Position numbers and translations under genes: made by a program. A stretch of DNA of 64,000 bases from Rutpela maculata (lineage: Eukaryota; Arthropoda; Insecta; Coleoptera; Cerambycidae): contig OW386290.2 of the NCBI GenBank assembly GCA_936432065.2, positions 144,905,677 to 144,969,676 of the forward strand. Reading direction: 5' to 3'. Of this stretch, positions 34,834 to 45,150 are shown piece after piece. Numbering within the stretch: the first letter of the stretch is position 1; every line of letters begins with the position of its first letter. The notes below the pieces were generated by a model. It saw only the letters and a list, made by a program, of their open reading frames with translations. It was not told the origin of the DNA and searched no databases.

Positions 34834-35211
34834 TGTATTTCGGAAGGTGTAAAATATTACTTAAAAACACGTAACACACACACACACACAGTAGTACACA
34901 TTCAACCACTAAAAACTATCTGACAGATTTTACACTCCAAATACAAGAAGCACGGATTGCACGTAAACACAACAAAGTTTCGGCGGCCATCTTGGGCGCC
35001 ATCTTGAAACACATGCACTCCAAACTTAAGGTAAGTAAATTTTGAGCATTGCATGCTTTAGCAAACCTCTAAGCAGATGTTTAGATCATTATTTAAGCCA
35101 ATGGACAAGGGAGATATAGGGCAACAGAGTTTTGGTCGCCATCTTGGATACCAGACTTCCGGTCCAAATTTCGCTTTGGCAACAGGCAGATTCGTATTCC
35201 GCTGGGTCGAT

Positions 35212-36060
35212 ATGTATAATAAACTATCAACGTGGCGGGACATTCGCGCGGGCGCCGCCCAGGGGTCGTGCCTGTCACCTAAGCTATATAACTTATACGT
35301 TTCCGACTTTCCGGAGTTTCCCCATACGAAACTTGCCAAGTACGCCGACGACACGGCTATGTACGCGTACTCGCACAACGCTCAGGCGGCGAATATGCTG
35401 CTGAAGGCGCACATGGCTCGTGCCACGGCGTATTACGACAAGTGGAAGATTCGGATCAACGCTGAAAAGTCAGAATCTATACTCTTCACGCGCCGGTTCA
35501 CAGAGAACCGCATTTTAACGGCTATTTTGGTAGGGGGTCGCCAAATTCCTATTAAACGGAGCGTGAAGTACCTTGGGGTTAATCTGGACAAGAAACTGAC
35601 GTACAACACTCACATCAACGAGACTATAGGGAAAGTCTACTCCATGTCCAGGAGTCTGTATCCGCTTCTGGCCAGGGGTAGCGGACTGAACAGGACTAAT
35701 AAAAAATTGTTGTACACGATGGTGATCAGGCCGGCCATCACATACACGGCGCCGGTGTGGTGCAGCATCCCGGCCTCGACAATGGGAAAACTTCGTGTTC
35801 TAGAGCACAAATGTATGCGCCTCATTTCTGATTCGGGCAGATACACCTCACTCAGAGATCTGTACGCCCGCTGTAACGACATAACTCCACTAGCGGACTA
35901 CGTTCAACAGATTTCACAAAAATTCTACGAATTCAAACTGGGCGATAGTCCGCTAACCCGCAACAAAACACACATCAGCCAGCATAATGCAATTCTATTT
36001 AATTTGAAACAGCCATTACCATACCAGACGTTGCCTATTTTCAGGCAACTTCCACCTTAG
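35212..36060 (+). CDS. LINE reverse transcriptase, C-terminal portion, open
   Basis: About 282 codons are uninterrupted to TAG at 36058-36060. WRDIRAGAAQGSCLSPKLYN is RT motif B, AKYADDTAMYAY is the catalytic YADD box, then NAEKSESILFTRRF, VKYLGVNLDKKLTYNTHINE, YTMVIRPAITYTAPVWC and MGKLRVLEHKCMRLIS form the thumb region typical of Jockey-clade elements. The frame also reads back into fold-back arm sequence (to 35077), which is not LINE. Motifs upstream of B are absent, so no functional protein is expected, but this is the best-preserved RT in the window. Confidence 0.85.
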   Translation: MYNKLSTWRDIRAGAAQGSCLSPKLYNLYVSDFPEFPHTKLAKYADDTAMYAYSHNAQAANMLLKAHMARATAYYDKWKIRINAEKSESILFTRRFTENRILTAILVGGRQIPIKRSVKYLGVNLDKKLTYNTHINETIGKVYSMSRSLYPLLARGSGLNRTNKKLLYTMVIRPAITYTAPVWCSIPASTMGKLRVLEHKCMRLISDSGRYTSLRDLYARCNDITPLADYVQQISQKFYEFKLGDSPLTRNKTHISQHNAILFNLKQPLPYQTLPIFRQLPP

Positions 36061-36643
36061 CCAACTTCTTCACTACTATAGTCTACCTTTACTCTATCTT
36101 TATCTTCACCTATCAACTTTATAATCTACCCCCCTCTCTATTCCCTTTCTGTTTGTTCATTGTTTTATCTTTTTTGTTCTTGTTGTCCTCTTTTGTTCCA
36201 AAATTCATCCCTCGACCGATAACCTTCTTGAACTTTTAAAACCCACAACTGTTAACTTCCTCTACTTTCCTGGAGGCAGGAAGACCACCAGGATGGAGAA
36301 TTACTTCGAACGGGTTTTTTCGTTGTGTTTTGTTTTCCCGGGACAGTAACCAAAATTTCTTTAGTGTTTTTTGTGCGTGCATTGTGACAATTTTTAAAAT
36401 ATACATTAATTAGTTTGGGCAGCATAGTTTTAAGGCATTCTTGTTTTTAAATTCGCTCGGTGAATAGGAGTTACAACTCCTCACCTGAATTACCGTTCTT
36501 AGCCGAACCGGACCTGCTCCACCCAACCTTACACCCACTACGGTGCTGCGCATCGTGGTTGCCAGGTTGACTCCGGGTCAGGTTCCGACTAGGCGCACCT
36601 GTACTTTTAATTATAAATAAAGTCTTGTTGATTGATTGATTGG
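35212..36643 (+). mobile_element. 5'-truncated Jockey-like LINE with intact C-terminal ORF and (TTGA)n tail
   Basis: Interrupts the right arm of the fold-back. Arm sequence resumes immediately after it, and TGGGTCGATAT (35202-35212) is echoed by TGGGTTGAAAT (36642-36652) as a degenerate target duplication. The 3' UTR ends in AATAAAGTC and TTGATTGATTGATTGG. Its GC content and codon use differ from the AT-rich surroundings, suggesting a more recent arrival. Confidence 0.85.
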
Positions 36644-36790
36644 GTTGAAATTCCCTAAAAACGGTGTTTAGCCAATTGTTTCCCCAGTTGTTACACGACA
36701 TGCACTTTATAGAGATGGATTTCCTACTTATGAGCCTAGTCTACTAAGGTATGATAGGTTTAGTCCTTGGAGCAGATTTTTTTTTGTTGA

Positions 36791-37299
36791 CCTGTGTTAT
36801 TATAATTAAATTGTAATTTTTCTCAAATGTGACGATTGAGTTAATACATGTATATTATATGTAGCGTTAATTGTTTTTAGCAAGCACTCCGTGCTTGTGC
36901 ATAGTAATTTAAATTAAAGGCATTCGATCTGTTGCATTGGTCTCGGAATTTAACAGCTGGTAGTACATTTAGTTAATTTGCTAAATAATTTTTATAAATA
37001 AGCAGTATTTTAACAAATTTAATTTGCAACGTTTTCTTAAAACCCTAGATTATTTATGACGCACCTGATTTCGACAAGAAGCAAAAAGAGCTTATTTAAA
37101 CGTTTAAACTGATATATGATAGGAAATCGCAGACTTTTGTGGGTGATATTTTAATCCAATCATCAGTTGTATGTCACGTGAAAATTCGGCATGATTATCC
37201 ACAATTTCTAGCGATATTTTAATATTTTAATCAACTAAACCTCCTTTTATACCCTGATTGACTTAATCAAATAAGTATGTTATACCCGAACAAAAAATT
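36791..37299. other. Unannotated AT-rich DNA
   Basis: Only a small perfect hairpin AAGCACTCCGTGCTT at about 36882-36896 stands out. No genes seen. Confidence 0.5.
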
Positions 37300-37690
37300 T
37301 TAACAATTAATTATTTTTTATTTATTTGCTTTCATCATTTTTTTATTTTTATTTAATACTTCGTCAGTATTAGTTAGAAGAGTACTTAGTTGTTTTGATT
37401 GGTTCTCCAATAATGAGTGTTTTAAAGTGTTTTCCTAAGTAGTATATTAGCGTGACCAGATTGAGGTTAATTAAGTTAATAATTAAAATAAATTTAAATA
37501 AATGATTTAAGTATTTTTAATATATTTTTTTGCTTTAAAATGCTAAGAATCCTGCCATGTAATTCAATACTTCGTCAGTATTAGCTAGAAGAGTTGTTGT
37601 TTTGATTGGTTCTCCAATGATGAATGTTTTGAAGTATTTACCTAACTAGTATATTAGCGGGCCCAGATTAGGGCAACAACACAATTTATT
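37300..37690 (+). repeat. Tandem dimer of the TTCGTCAGTATTAG repeat, 211 bp period
   Basis: Two direct monomers start at 37355 and 37566: AATACTTCGTCAGTATTAG, GTTTTGATTGGTTCTCCAAT, GTATATTAGCG and CCAGATTAGG/GATTGAGG. They are separated by a spacer with AAATGATTTAAGTATTTTTA and TTTAAAATGCTAAGAATCC. The same dimer is found inverted at 54.8-55.1 kb. Confidence 0.8.
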
Positions 37691-37929
37691 TAATGTTCTC
37701 CTCTGTGCCGTTAACATCACCCTGTATATAATTTTTTGGGAATGTTACTATCACTACTAACTAAAGTTTGAAAAGTCAATAGATCATTTTGTAAAATTAT
37801 CAGAGATGGGTAAAGGAAACTTTCCATTTGAAAGTTCCCGGAACTAAATTTTGATAAAAATAAAAGTCTTCAATAAAATATTGGAATATTTGAAAATTTC
37901 CAAAATTCCGTTAAAGTGTGCAAGGAAAC

Positions 37930-38352
37930 TTTTTTTCACCCCCTTTAATAATGGGGTGTGGGTGGTAATGGGGGTGGCTAATGCAAAAAACATGTTGAGA
38001 CCTTATAGCTTCTTTTGTATATACTAAATACCAATTTTGTTTGATTTATCTATTTACTACCATTTACTCAAATTTACCTTCCAATCTTTCAACGGAATAA
38101 GATGAAAATATAATTTAGTTCCAGATCACATTAAAATACATACGTGTACCAAATTTTAAGTCAATATCTTATACGGCTCCAGAGTAATCGTGCACACAAG
38201 AAAAAGTTACAAACAGAAGAACAGACAGAAAATTATTTTTTGCTCAAACTTAAAATCTCGACGTTTCATGACATTCTAAACCTATTCGAACAATAAAAAT
38301 TTTCTAAATTTATTTTGTCGTAACTATACTTCCACTGGATATGGAAGTAATT
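37930..38352 (-). repeat. R650 interspersed repeat, copy 4 (truncated)
   Basis: Same orientation as copies 2 and 5. It starts within CCCCTTTAATAATGGGGTG, so the distal third is missing, and ends in the hairpin CTTCCACTGGATATGGAAG followed by TAATT. The GACA run is reduced to two or three units. Confidence 0.8.
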
Positions 38353-39833
38353 ACATAAAGAAAAGAAGAAAAAGAGTTGAGAAAAGTGAGAAAAGTGGCT
38401 TCTTGAACAAGCACTGTATCTCAATTTTATGGACTCTTACTTGCTTACTTTACTTATTTGCCCACCAACCCTTCAAGGGAATAAGATCTCGCTATAAGAC
38501 ATTGGTGTACAAAATTCCAAGTCAATATCATAAATCGTTCCAGAATACTTTATTCACTGGTGGTTGAGAACTAACTTCATATAAAATACTATCTACTACA
38601 TATAATCTAGGTAATTACATCGAATTCCTGCAATACATCGAATTATTATCATAAGCACTTTCAGTTTCACATTTGGGTTTTAAATTTTATATCCCATATT
38701 AGACAAGGCGAAAGCCTCGCCTTCGTATGAAAAAATTTTCCCATTCGATTTTTTTGCATATTCACGTTCGGGACATGCCCCTGAATAAGGATCAAGAGTT
38801 TGCCTGACTAAAATATGGTCCCAATTTGTTTAAACTATTTTTTTTTAAACAAATTGCAAAAATCGCTTTTCTTGACCCGAATGAATTTTTTTAGTTCTTT
38901 TTTTTTGGTAATTTTAAACAAAATAGGTCTCTTGTCATTTTTTCGTAAAGTTGACTGTTTCCGACTTGTAAACAATTTAGTGTTTGAAAAAACGCAAAAA
39001 CGGCCATTTTCAAGGTTGAAACACAATATTAAAAAATGAATTTTTTGAGTTCATATATAATCTTTGAACTTCTTTGAACATCCATTAACGAACTCCTGAA
39101 GAGAAAGTGCAGATTATTTCATTCTAAAGCTTAAATTTTTAATTGTTAAATAGACGTTTTTAGCCGGGCGCGCGCTCTTCCTCAGGCTAGTTGAGCAGAC
39201 CACAGTTTCTAGTTTATCGTCGACAAAAGCGACAACCAATGAAAAGGCCCCCCGAGTCTTCTCATTGGCTCGGGACCAGCTACGTCACCAGCAGCTGGGG
39301 AAATTTTTTTATCATTTTTCTTATATCAAACGATGTAATAAGAAAAAATAAAAAATACGGCTGCATTATTTTTTACGAAATTTCATAATTTAAAATTTTA
39401 AAAAATGTGCGGGATGACCCCATTGTTGCTATAGTTAACTGGTGATATTTTGATGTCAGAAATGCACCGTTGCTCCATGGCCCGTTAGTTATGGAAGACC
39501 CTATATAGTTCTTTTCGTTTGAAACACGCTTGTTTAAAAACATACATACGGGTCGATTTGAGCAATTTTGTGAATTTTGGTTAAAAAAGATAAATAAGTC
39601 ATATAATGTATTATATTATATTTATCAATATTGTAGTTAATAATTTAGGAACATATTTTCGTCAATAAACCTAATATATCCTACTACTATTTTTCAGTAT
39701 CTGTACATTTTGCATAGAATATTAAATTCATTGGATTTCCACCAATCCTGATTATTATTCGCCAAGTAAACTAACCTTCCTGATACCATTATTAGCAATA
39801 TTAGCCTCCGAATAATTCCTATGAGATTCAATT
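38353..39833. other. Unannotated DNA
   Basis: No genes recognised. A small inverted repeat AGGCGAAAGCCTCGCCTT lies at 38706-38723. The GC-richer block 39160-39300 contains ATTGGC-type repeats but no frame I can assign. Confidence 0.4.
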
Positions 39834-40157
39834 TTATGCAAAAACGATTCCTTGGCCTAATACTACGTGGTCTTCGGATTCATCGAGCATAACAATGTTC
39901 TACTTTGGTAGTTCACCAATTAAACAAAACCTAATCATCCATGTAATTACATATAAATAATCCAAGTATGCGATACCGTGTACCTTGTAGTTGTTTATGT
40001 AATTCAAAGCGACTGCTTCCTTAACTTCCTCGTTTGTGATTCTTGAAATGAAGACATTTTATGGTTTTTCAATGACCGCAGACCTTCGATCAATGATTAA
40101 ATAAACTGTTTTACCTGCCAGTACGAAGCCGAAGGTGTAAGGCAAGGATGTGGCCGT
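39834..40157 (-). pseudogene. Decayed reading frame of unknown origin
   Basis: A single minus-strand frame of 108 codons ends at TAA (39834-39836) and has only two internal stops. Segments include LPYTFGFVLAGKTVYLIIDR, SAVIEK, ISRITNEEVKEAVALNY, NNYKVHGIAYLDY and, after the second stop, IVMLDESEDHVVLGQGIVFA. Amino-acid composition is protein-like rather than the K/N/F/I bias of surrounding chance frames. I do not recognise the family. It may be an exon fragment of a host gene copy or an element protein. Confidence 0.35.
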
Positions 40158-41049
40158 TCATGGGCTTGAGGGTAAATGTGTGAGAAAAACGTGCGCAGGA
40201 AAACGTGCACGGAAGTAAAAATTATCTAGCAATAACACGAACAAAACGATATAATTAGAATATGGAAAAGACCACTGAGGCGAAACAGTAGACATTGATA
40301 TTTTATAAACATTTTTAGGCATACATTCTGTATTTCATCATACTTAAATTCTTCTAGTAATTTTCCACTTTGGAACTGTTGCTGTGATCCTGTGATACTG
40401 TCAAACTAATTCCTCATATGGTATCGTAAAAGTAGAAACAATTCATAACTTGGATAGTAATATTTTCAATAATTCATTATTAAAATTATTACTTTGGTTT
40501 TGAATTAATTTGAATGCATGCAGAGAACCGCATTGTAGACAAGGTCATGTTATTAAATAAAATTCACATTGATCTTATTAAATACAGACTCATCATTTAT
40601 CCGGAGTATTTAAGCAATAAAGTAAATAGGAATCGGGAAGCACCGAAGGGAGGCCGAAGGCACAGTAGATTCAATAAAGAACTTGCCCAAAAAATAAAAT
40701 TGAATTAAAATACTCAAAATCGTAAACTAACATCATTAAAAACCCCATAGACAACAAACATTAAAAAAACATCTTTTCCAGAAATGTAAGCGATTAAAAT
40801 CTGCCTGATTTTACCCAGTCTTGAAACGTGACGTCAGAAAGAGAAAGTCGAACGACGGCGTCCATGGACAAATATTCAGCTTAGGCTTTGACAATTCCGC
40901 ATGCGTATGCGCATGTCAGAAACAACTAGCAGTGAACACAACCTAACCTAAAATTTAAATACTACTCCGTGAAAAAGCCTATAGCCAGATACGTATTCGT
41001 TGGAAAAACATCTTCAATATTCGTTGATTTTGAATGATATTTCTTATTA

Positions 41050-41640
41050 TACTCTTCGCAAAAACGAAGAGTATATTGTATTTGATCGGCACATTTCTAA
41101 AATCGCAAATATCGCTCGTAGAGAAAAAAATGTTCATATCATTGTGTTAGTGAACGAATTCTGAACAACTTTCAAAATGTCCGTCTGTCCGTCCGTCACG
41201 TTTCTTGTAAGCACGATAACTTAAGAAAGAAAAGTCCGATTGTATTGAAATTTAGAAAGTAAGTTAGTGTTAGCTAGAGGAAGAACCCTATTGTTTTTGA
41301 AGAAAATCGATCAGTAAATAAAAAAGTTATTAATTATTTAATTAAAAAAAAAAAAATTCTCTTAATTTTTGTGGCTTGTACTAAAATGGAAATCTTGCGA
41401 GATATTATTTCCATAATATATTTTTTTTATTTATGAAGTTTACTAATATTTCATAAAAGTGAAATATGTATGAATGTCGAAAGATACATATCACAGACAA
41501 TCAATTTTCGTAGCAATAGGTGGTGGCGCAGCGGCTAAAACTGTCACGGAGCTTTTCACAACAAAGATGGTATCTCAAAATTTAGGATGTCCAAAAACTA
41601 ACTTTATTTACAAGAAAACTGCGAAGAGTATCCTATAGAA
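41050..41640. repeat. 591 bp element with TACTCTTCGC inverted ends
   Basis: Opens with TACTCTTCG-caaaaa-CGAAGAGTA, itself a hairpin, and closes with CTGCGAAGAGTATCC. The interior carries GTCCGTCTGTCCGTCCGTCA (41180-41200), resembling the CTGT run of R650, and CGCGATAACTTAAGAAAG-like sequence. An A-box-like TGGCGCAGCGG is present at 41524 without a B-box. Non-coding. Confidence 0.6.
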
Positions 41641-42020
41641 TGTGTAACAATTATATATAAAAAGCTGAGTAAATTGGCGAAGAGTACGTTTTTAGCTTGT
41701 TTTTATATGCTTGTGTGGTAAACATTTTAATGACTAATGCAAGTTTTTCAAAAGGACAATCAGACAATTTACCTAGTGTAGATATGTTTACGGTAGCTTC
41801 ATACATTAAAAACACTGAGCGTTAAAAATAACCATAATATTTAAAGAAATTAAAGTTTATGACACTCATTTCAATGGTAAAATAAAAGCTTTAACACTGA
41901 CCTGTAACCTGTAATATAATATCTTATCTAAAAATGCAATCCTTGGTAGTTTGGCTTTCCTTAATATACTTACATTTAGTCCACTCATATTAGGAAAAAA
42001 AACGTCGTTTTAGAGAAAAA

Positions 42021-42677
42021 CCGCTGCCCAAGGTATCACTACTTCCACATCCAAATTTTCTATCCAAGTCACTCACAATGAAAAAACTTTGTGTGTGGAA
42101 ATAATTGTTTATGGAACTTTAATAATATAATATTTGAAATCCTCTACCACAAAAACCCATAAAACGATACCCCACATCGGTAGTGGGGTGGTGGTGATAG
42201 GGGGGTGGTAGTGGGATGAAGTAAAAAAATATTTTGAGGTTTCTGGTCCTTGTACACACACTAAATCACATTTTTTTTCATCCCCTTTAATAATGGGGTG
42301 GGGGTGGTAATGGACGTGGCTAATGCCAAAAATTTTTTTGAAACCTTAGCTTCTCTTGTATATACTAAATACCAATTTTATGGATTCTTACCTGCTTGAT
42401 TTACCTATTTACCCCAATTTCTCCCCCAACCCTTCGACGGAACAAGATGAAAATATAATCTAGTTCCAGATCTCGTTAAAGTACATACGTGTACCAAATT
42501 TCAAGTCAATGGTTCCAGAGTAAATGTGCGCACAAAAAAAAGTTATAGACAGACAGACACAATTTTTTTTTCTCAAACTTAGAATCTCGACGTTTCATGA
42601 CATTCTAAGCATATTTGAACAATAAAAATTTTAAAAAATTTTTTGGTCGTACCTATACTTCCACTGGATGTGGAAGT
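42021..42677 (-). repeat. R650 interspersed repeat, copy 5, full length with defined ends
   Basis: Spans CCGCTGCCCAAGG to GGATGTGGAAGT. The opposite fold-back arm lacks it: there GCGGAGAAAAATTCTGAAC is continuous, whereas here GAGAAAAA and AATTCTGAAC are separated by the repeat. This fixes the family ends within a base or two and suggests insertion at an A/T run with at most a 2 bp (AA) duplication. Confidence 0.9.
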
Positions 42678-42828
42678 AATTCTGAACAGCAGTTTCTCTG
42701 CATAGCAAGTAAGTATTTAACTTTTAGAACAAGGTTTTGCTTATGCGCAGAACAAAAAGACATGATTTTTGAGATATATACATATATATATATACGTGTT
42801 TTCATGTTTTTTTTCATTTGGACGTATA

Positions 42829-45150
42829 CAGGGTGTTTGGTAAGGCGATGCCGACCCTGAACAGGGAGGTAGAGGGAGTCATTTGGCATCTATATGACCA
42901 AACATACCTATATGAAAAATGTTACGGTTTTTTTTATATTGCCGATTTTGTACTTTTTAAGAAAATCTCCATATTTCATAATTTTTTTAAGTATTACGTA
43001 CTAAATTTAACTTTTGATATTCTGAAATATGTATTTTCTTTATCCGAAATGCATAAACTTCCAACAAAAAATAAATAAAAATAAAAAAATATGTCGCCTA
43101 TAAAAAAAATGACATTTATTAGAAGAAAATTGTAATTGTAATTAAAAGTGTCGATTTTTGAAGTCTTACAAAATTTTTTAAAAAAGTCATCTAGATATTA
43201 CAATTACTATTAAAACTTCTCTATTTTATCCTCTTTAAGTGGCAGTATCATACATACCATCAAGTTTTACCAGTCACTAAAAATAGACAAAAGACTATCA
43301 ATCGGCAATAATTTTTCATTTCATCAAAAATTGAATATGTGCCTTCTTTCAACAAAAACAAAGCCATCATTTCAAGAAACTTTATTTAAAACAAAAATTA
43401 TTATTTGAGAACAAATTTATTATTTTTGGTGTTCAAAATGCATTTCCTCACTCGTCTTCTAATTTCAACAGTAGTTGTCCTTAATTTTATTCCTTGTCGC
43501 AGTGGTAGAGCGGCTCGCTATATTTTTGCTACTAGTTGAACACGGCTTTGTATTTCCTCATTGTACACAAATTCCTTCATCATACCTCATACGTAATAGT
43601 TCAGTGGCGTTAAATCTGGGACCTTGCAGGCCACAGGTCCGCTACGCCCTATCCACCGATCGGGAAATGTTCGATCTAAGAATTGGCGGACTGTCAAGCG
43701 GTAGTGACTGGGCATCCGTTCTTTTTGGAAAATGATATGGTGGCGAAGGTTAATCGGCAGATTTTCCAGGAACGGAGGAAAATCGTTCTGCAAGAAGTCG
43801 AGGTAAGTGTCTCCGTTCAGGTTACCTGGTAGGTAAAGAGGCCCAATGATATATCCAGCAATTACACCTATCCAAACATTGACACTAAACTTATTCTGAA
43901 AGGAAGTTTGTTTTTTCATTTGCGGGTTGTGGCCCTTGTTCGCCCAATAATGGAGATTGTGAAAATTGGCTATGCCTTTATGGGAGAATTTTGATTCATC
44001 CATCCATAGATTTTAATAGAATAGATTTTAAGTAATTGGAGTCCTCAATATCAGCATTCAATAAAAAGCGACAAAATGCTATTTTTCGTACAGGGTCGCC
44101 CTCTTCGAGGCCCTGTGTAATGGTAAGGATGTTTCATTTCTGTATTCATTACTGACCAAATTTTCCAAATTGACAATCCACGTTGCTGTGTCACTTTTCT
44201 AACGCTTGTTGTGGGATCTGCAGCAAATGCGGCTAGAATTTTTTCGTCACCTTCGGGGTGATGGTGTGCAGGCCCTGCAGCAGGCTCATGTTGATGTAAA
44301 TTACCTGTTTTCGCCATTCGTGTTGCTGAATACTCGTGGATCTGGAGTCTTTCTACGTGGATGAAATCGTTCACGATACAATCTTGCAGCAAGGTAAGCA
44401 TTCCCATCTGCTTTGCCATAGTAAAAGAGTATGTTTTGGTTACTAAAAGTAGCCACTGAAATTAATTTTACTCAATATTTCAGGAACTTAAAACAAATTA
44501 TCAGTACAAAACGACACAATACTGAGAATAGCTATAAACTTTGATAAAAACACAAGAAATACGAAAGTGTGCGCGTTTTCAGTTGTCAGTGATATATTAC
44601 TAACAAACAAATGACTGGTTTTTACTGTGTTTGAAACAATAGCTTTGTTTTTGTTGAAAGAATGCGCATATTTAATTTTTGATTAAATGAAAAATTATTG
44701 CCGATTGGTAAAACTTGATGGTATGTATGATATTGCCTCTTAAAGAGGATACAATAGAGAAGTTTTAAAAGTAATTTTAATATCTATATGACTTTTTTTT
44801 AAATTTTGTAAGACTTCGAAAATTGACACTTTTAATTACCATTGCAATTTTCTTCTAATAAATGTCATTTTTTTTTATAGGCGACACATTTTTTTTATTT
44901 TTATTTATTTTTTGTTGGAAGTTTATGTATTTCGAATAAAGGAAAAACATATTTCAGAATATCAAAAGTTAAATTGACTACGTAATACTTAAATAAATGC
45001 TGAAATATGGAGATTCTCTTAAAAAGTGCAAAATCGGCTATATAAAATAAACCGTAACATTTTTCATATAAGTATGCTTGGTCATATAGATGCCAAATGA
45101 CTCCCTCTACCTCCCTGTTCAGGGTCGGCATCGCCTTACCAAACACCCTG
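42829..45150 (-). mobile_element. Full-length Tc1/mariner element with ~510 bp inverted repeats and TA target duplication
   Basis: Termini CAGGGTGTTTGGTAAGGCGA match exactly on both strands. Arms run 42829-43373 and 44636-45150 (the left has an extra ~30 bp). Flanks read GTATA and TATAT. The other fold-back arm shows the empty site GGACATATATATCTCG, confirming a single TA duplication. It encodes a decayed transposase on the minus strand. 2322 bp in total. Confidence 0.95.
43440..44419 (-). pseudogene. Mariner-type transposase, decayed
   Basis: N-terminal half (44051-44419): a CxRxQ-like HTH region ending DPTTSVRKVTQQRGLSIWKI and KHPYHYTGPRRGRP. Core (43587-44003): MDESKFSHKG (first Asp), HNLHYWANKGHNPQ, VNVWIGVIAGYIIGPLYLPG, then IIFQKERMPSH, where the second catalytic Asp is replaced by Glu, RQFLDRTFPDRWIGRSGP, and PDLTPLNYYV, where the third Asp reads Asn. 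The C-terminus continues past a stop to about 43440. Two of three catalytic positions are substituted and there are stops between segments, so it is inactive. Confidence 0.9.

Larger units (their letters stand above)
33093..36790. mobile_element. Large fold-back DNA element, interrupted by a SINE and a LINE
   Basis: Left arm 33093-33600; right arm 34964-35211 continuing at 36643-36790. Shared in complementary order: AATCTGCTCCAAGGAC (outer end), GCCTAGTCTA, ACCCTAAAAACG, TTCGTATTC, AACAGGCAGATTC, TTCGCTTTGGCAAC, GTCGCCATCTTGGATACC, TTACTTACCTTAAG, GGCGGCCATCTTGG. The interior carries one unknown minus-strand frame. I see no clear target duplication. Superfamily unknown. Confidence 0.75.

Noticed and set aside
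38815..39026. Overlapping sense/antisense short frames
   Set aside because: Poly-T/poly-A rich chance frames with no recognisable motif.
40942..40953. CCTAACCTAA, possible insect telomeric repeat
   Set aside because: Only about two units, no array.
41518..41560. A-box-like TGGCGCAGCGGCTAAA, possible SINE head
   Set aside because: No B-box follows, and it lies inside the TACTCTTCGC element.
43490..43550. tRNA-like A-box GCAGTGGTAGAGCGGCTCGC
   Set aside because: It is the antisense of the mariner transposase C-terminal coding region and has no B-box at the right distance.
42818..45146. Paired frames containing KAMPTLNREVEGVIWHLYDQ
   Set aside because: Translations of the two long terminal inverted repeats of the mariner, non-coding.
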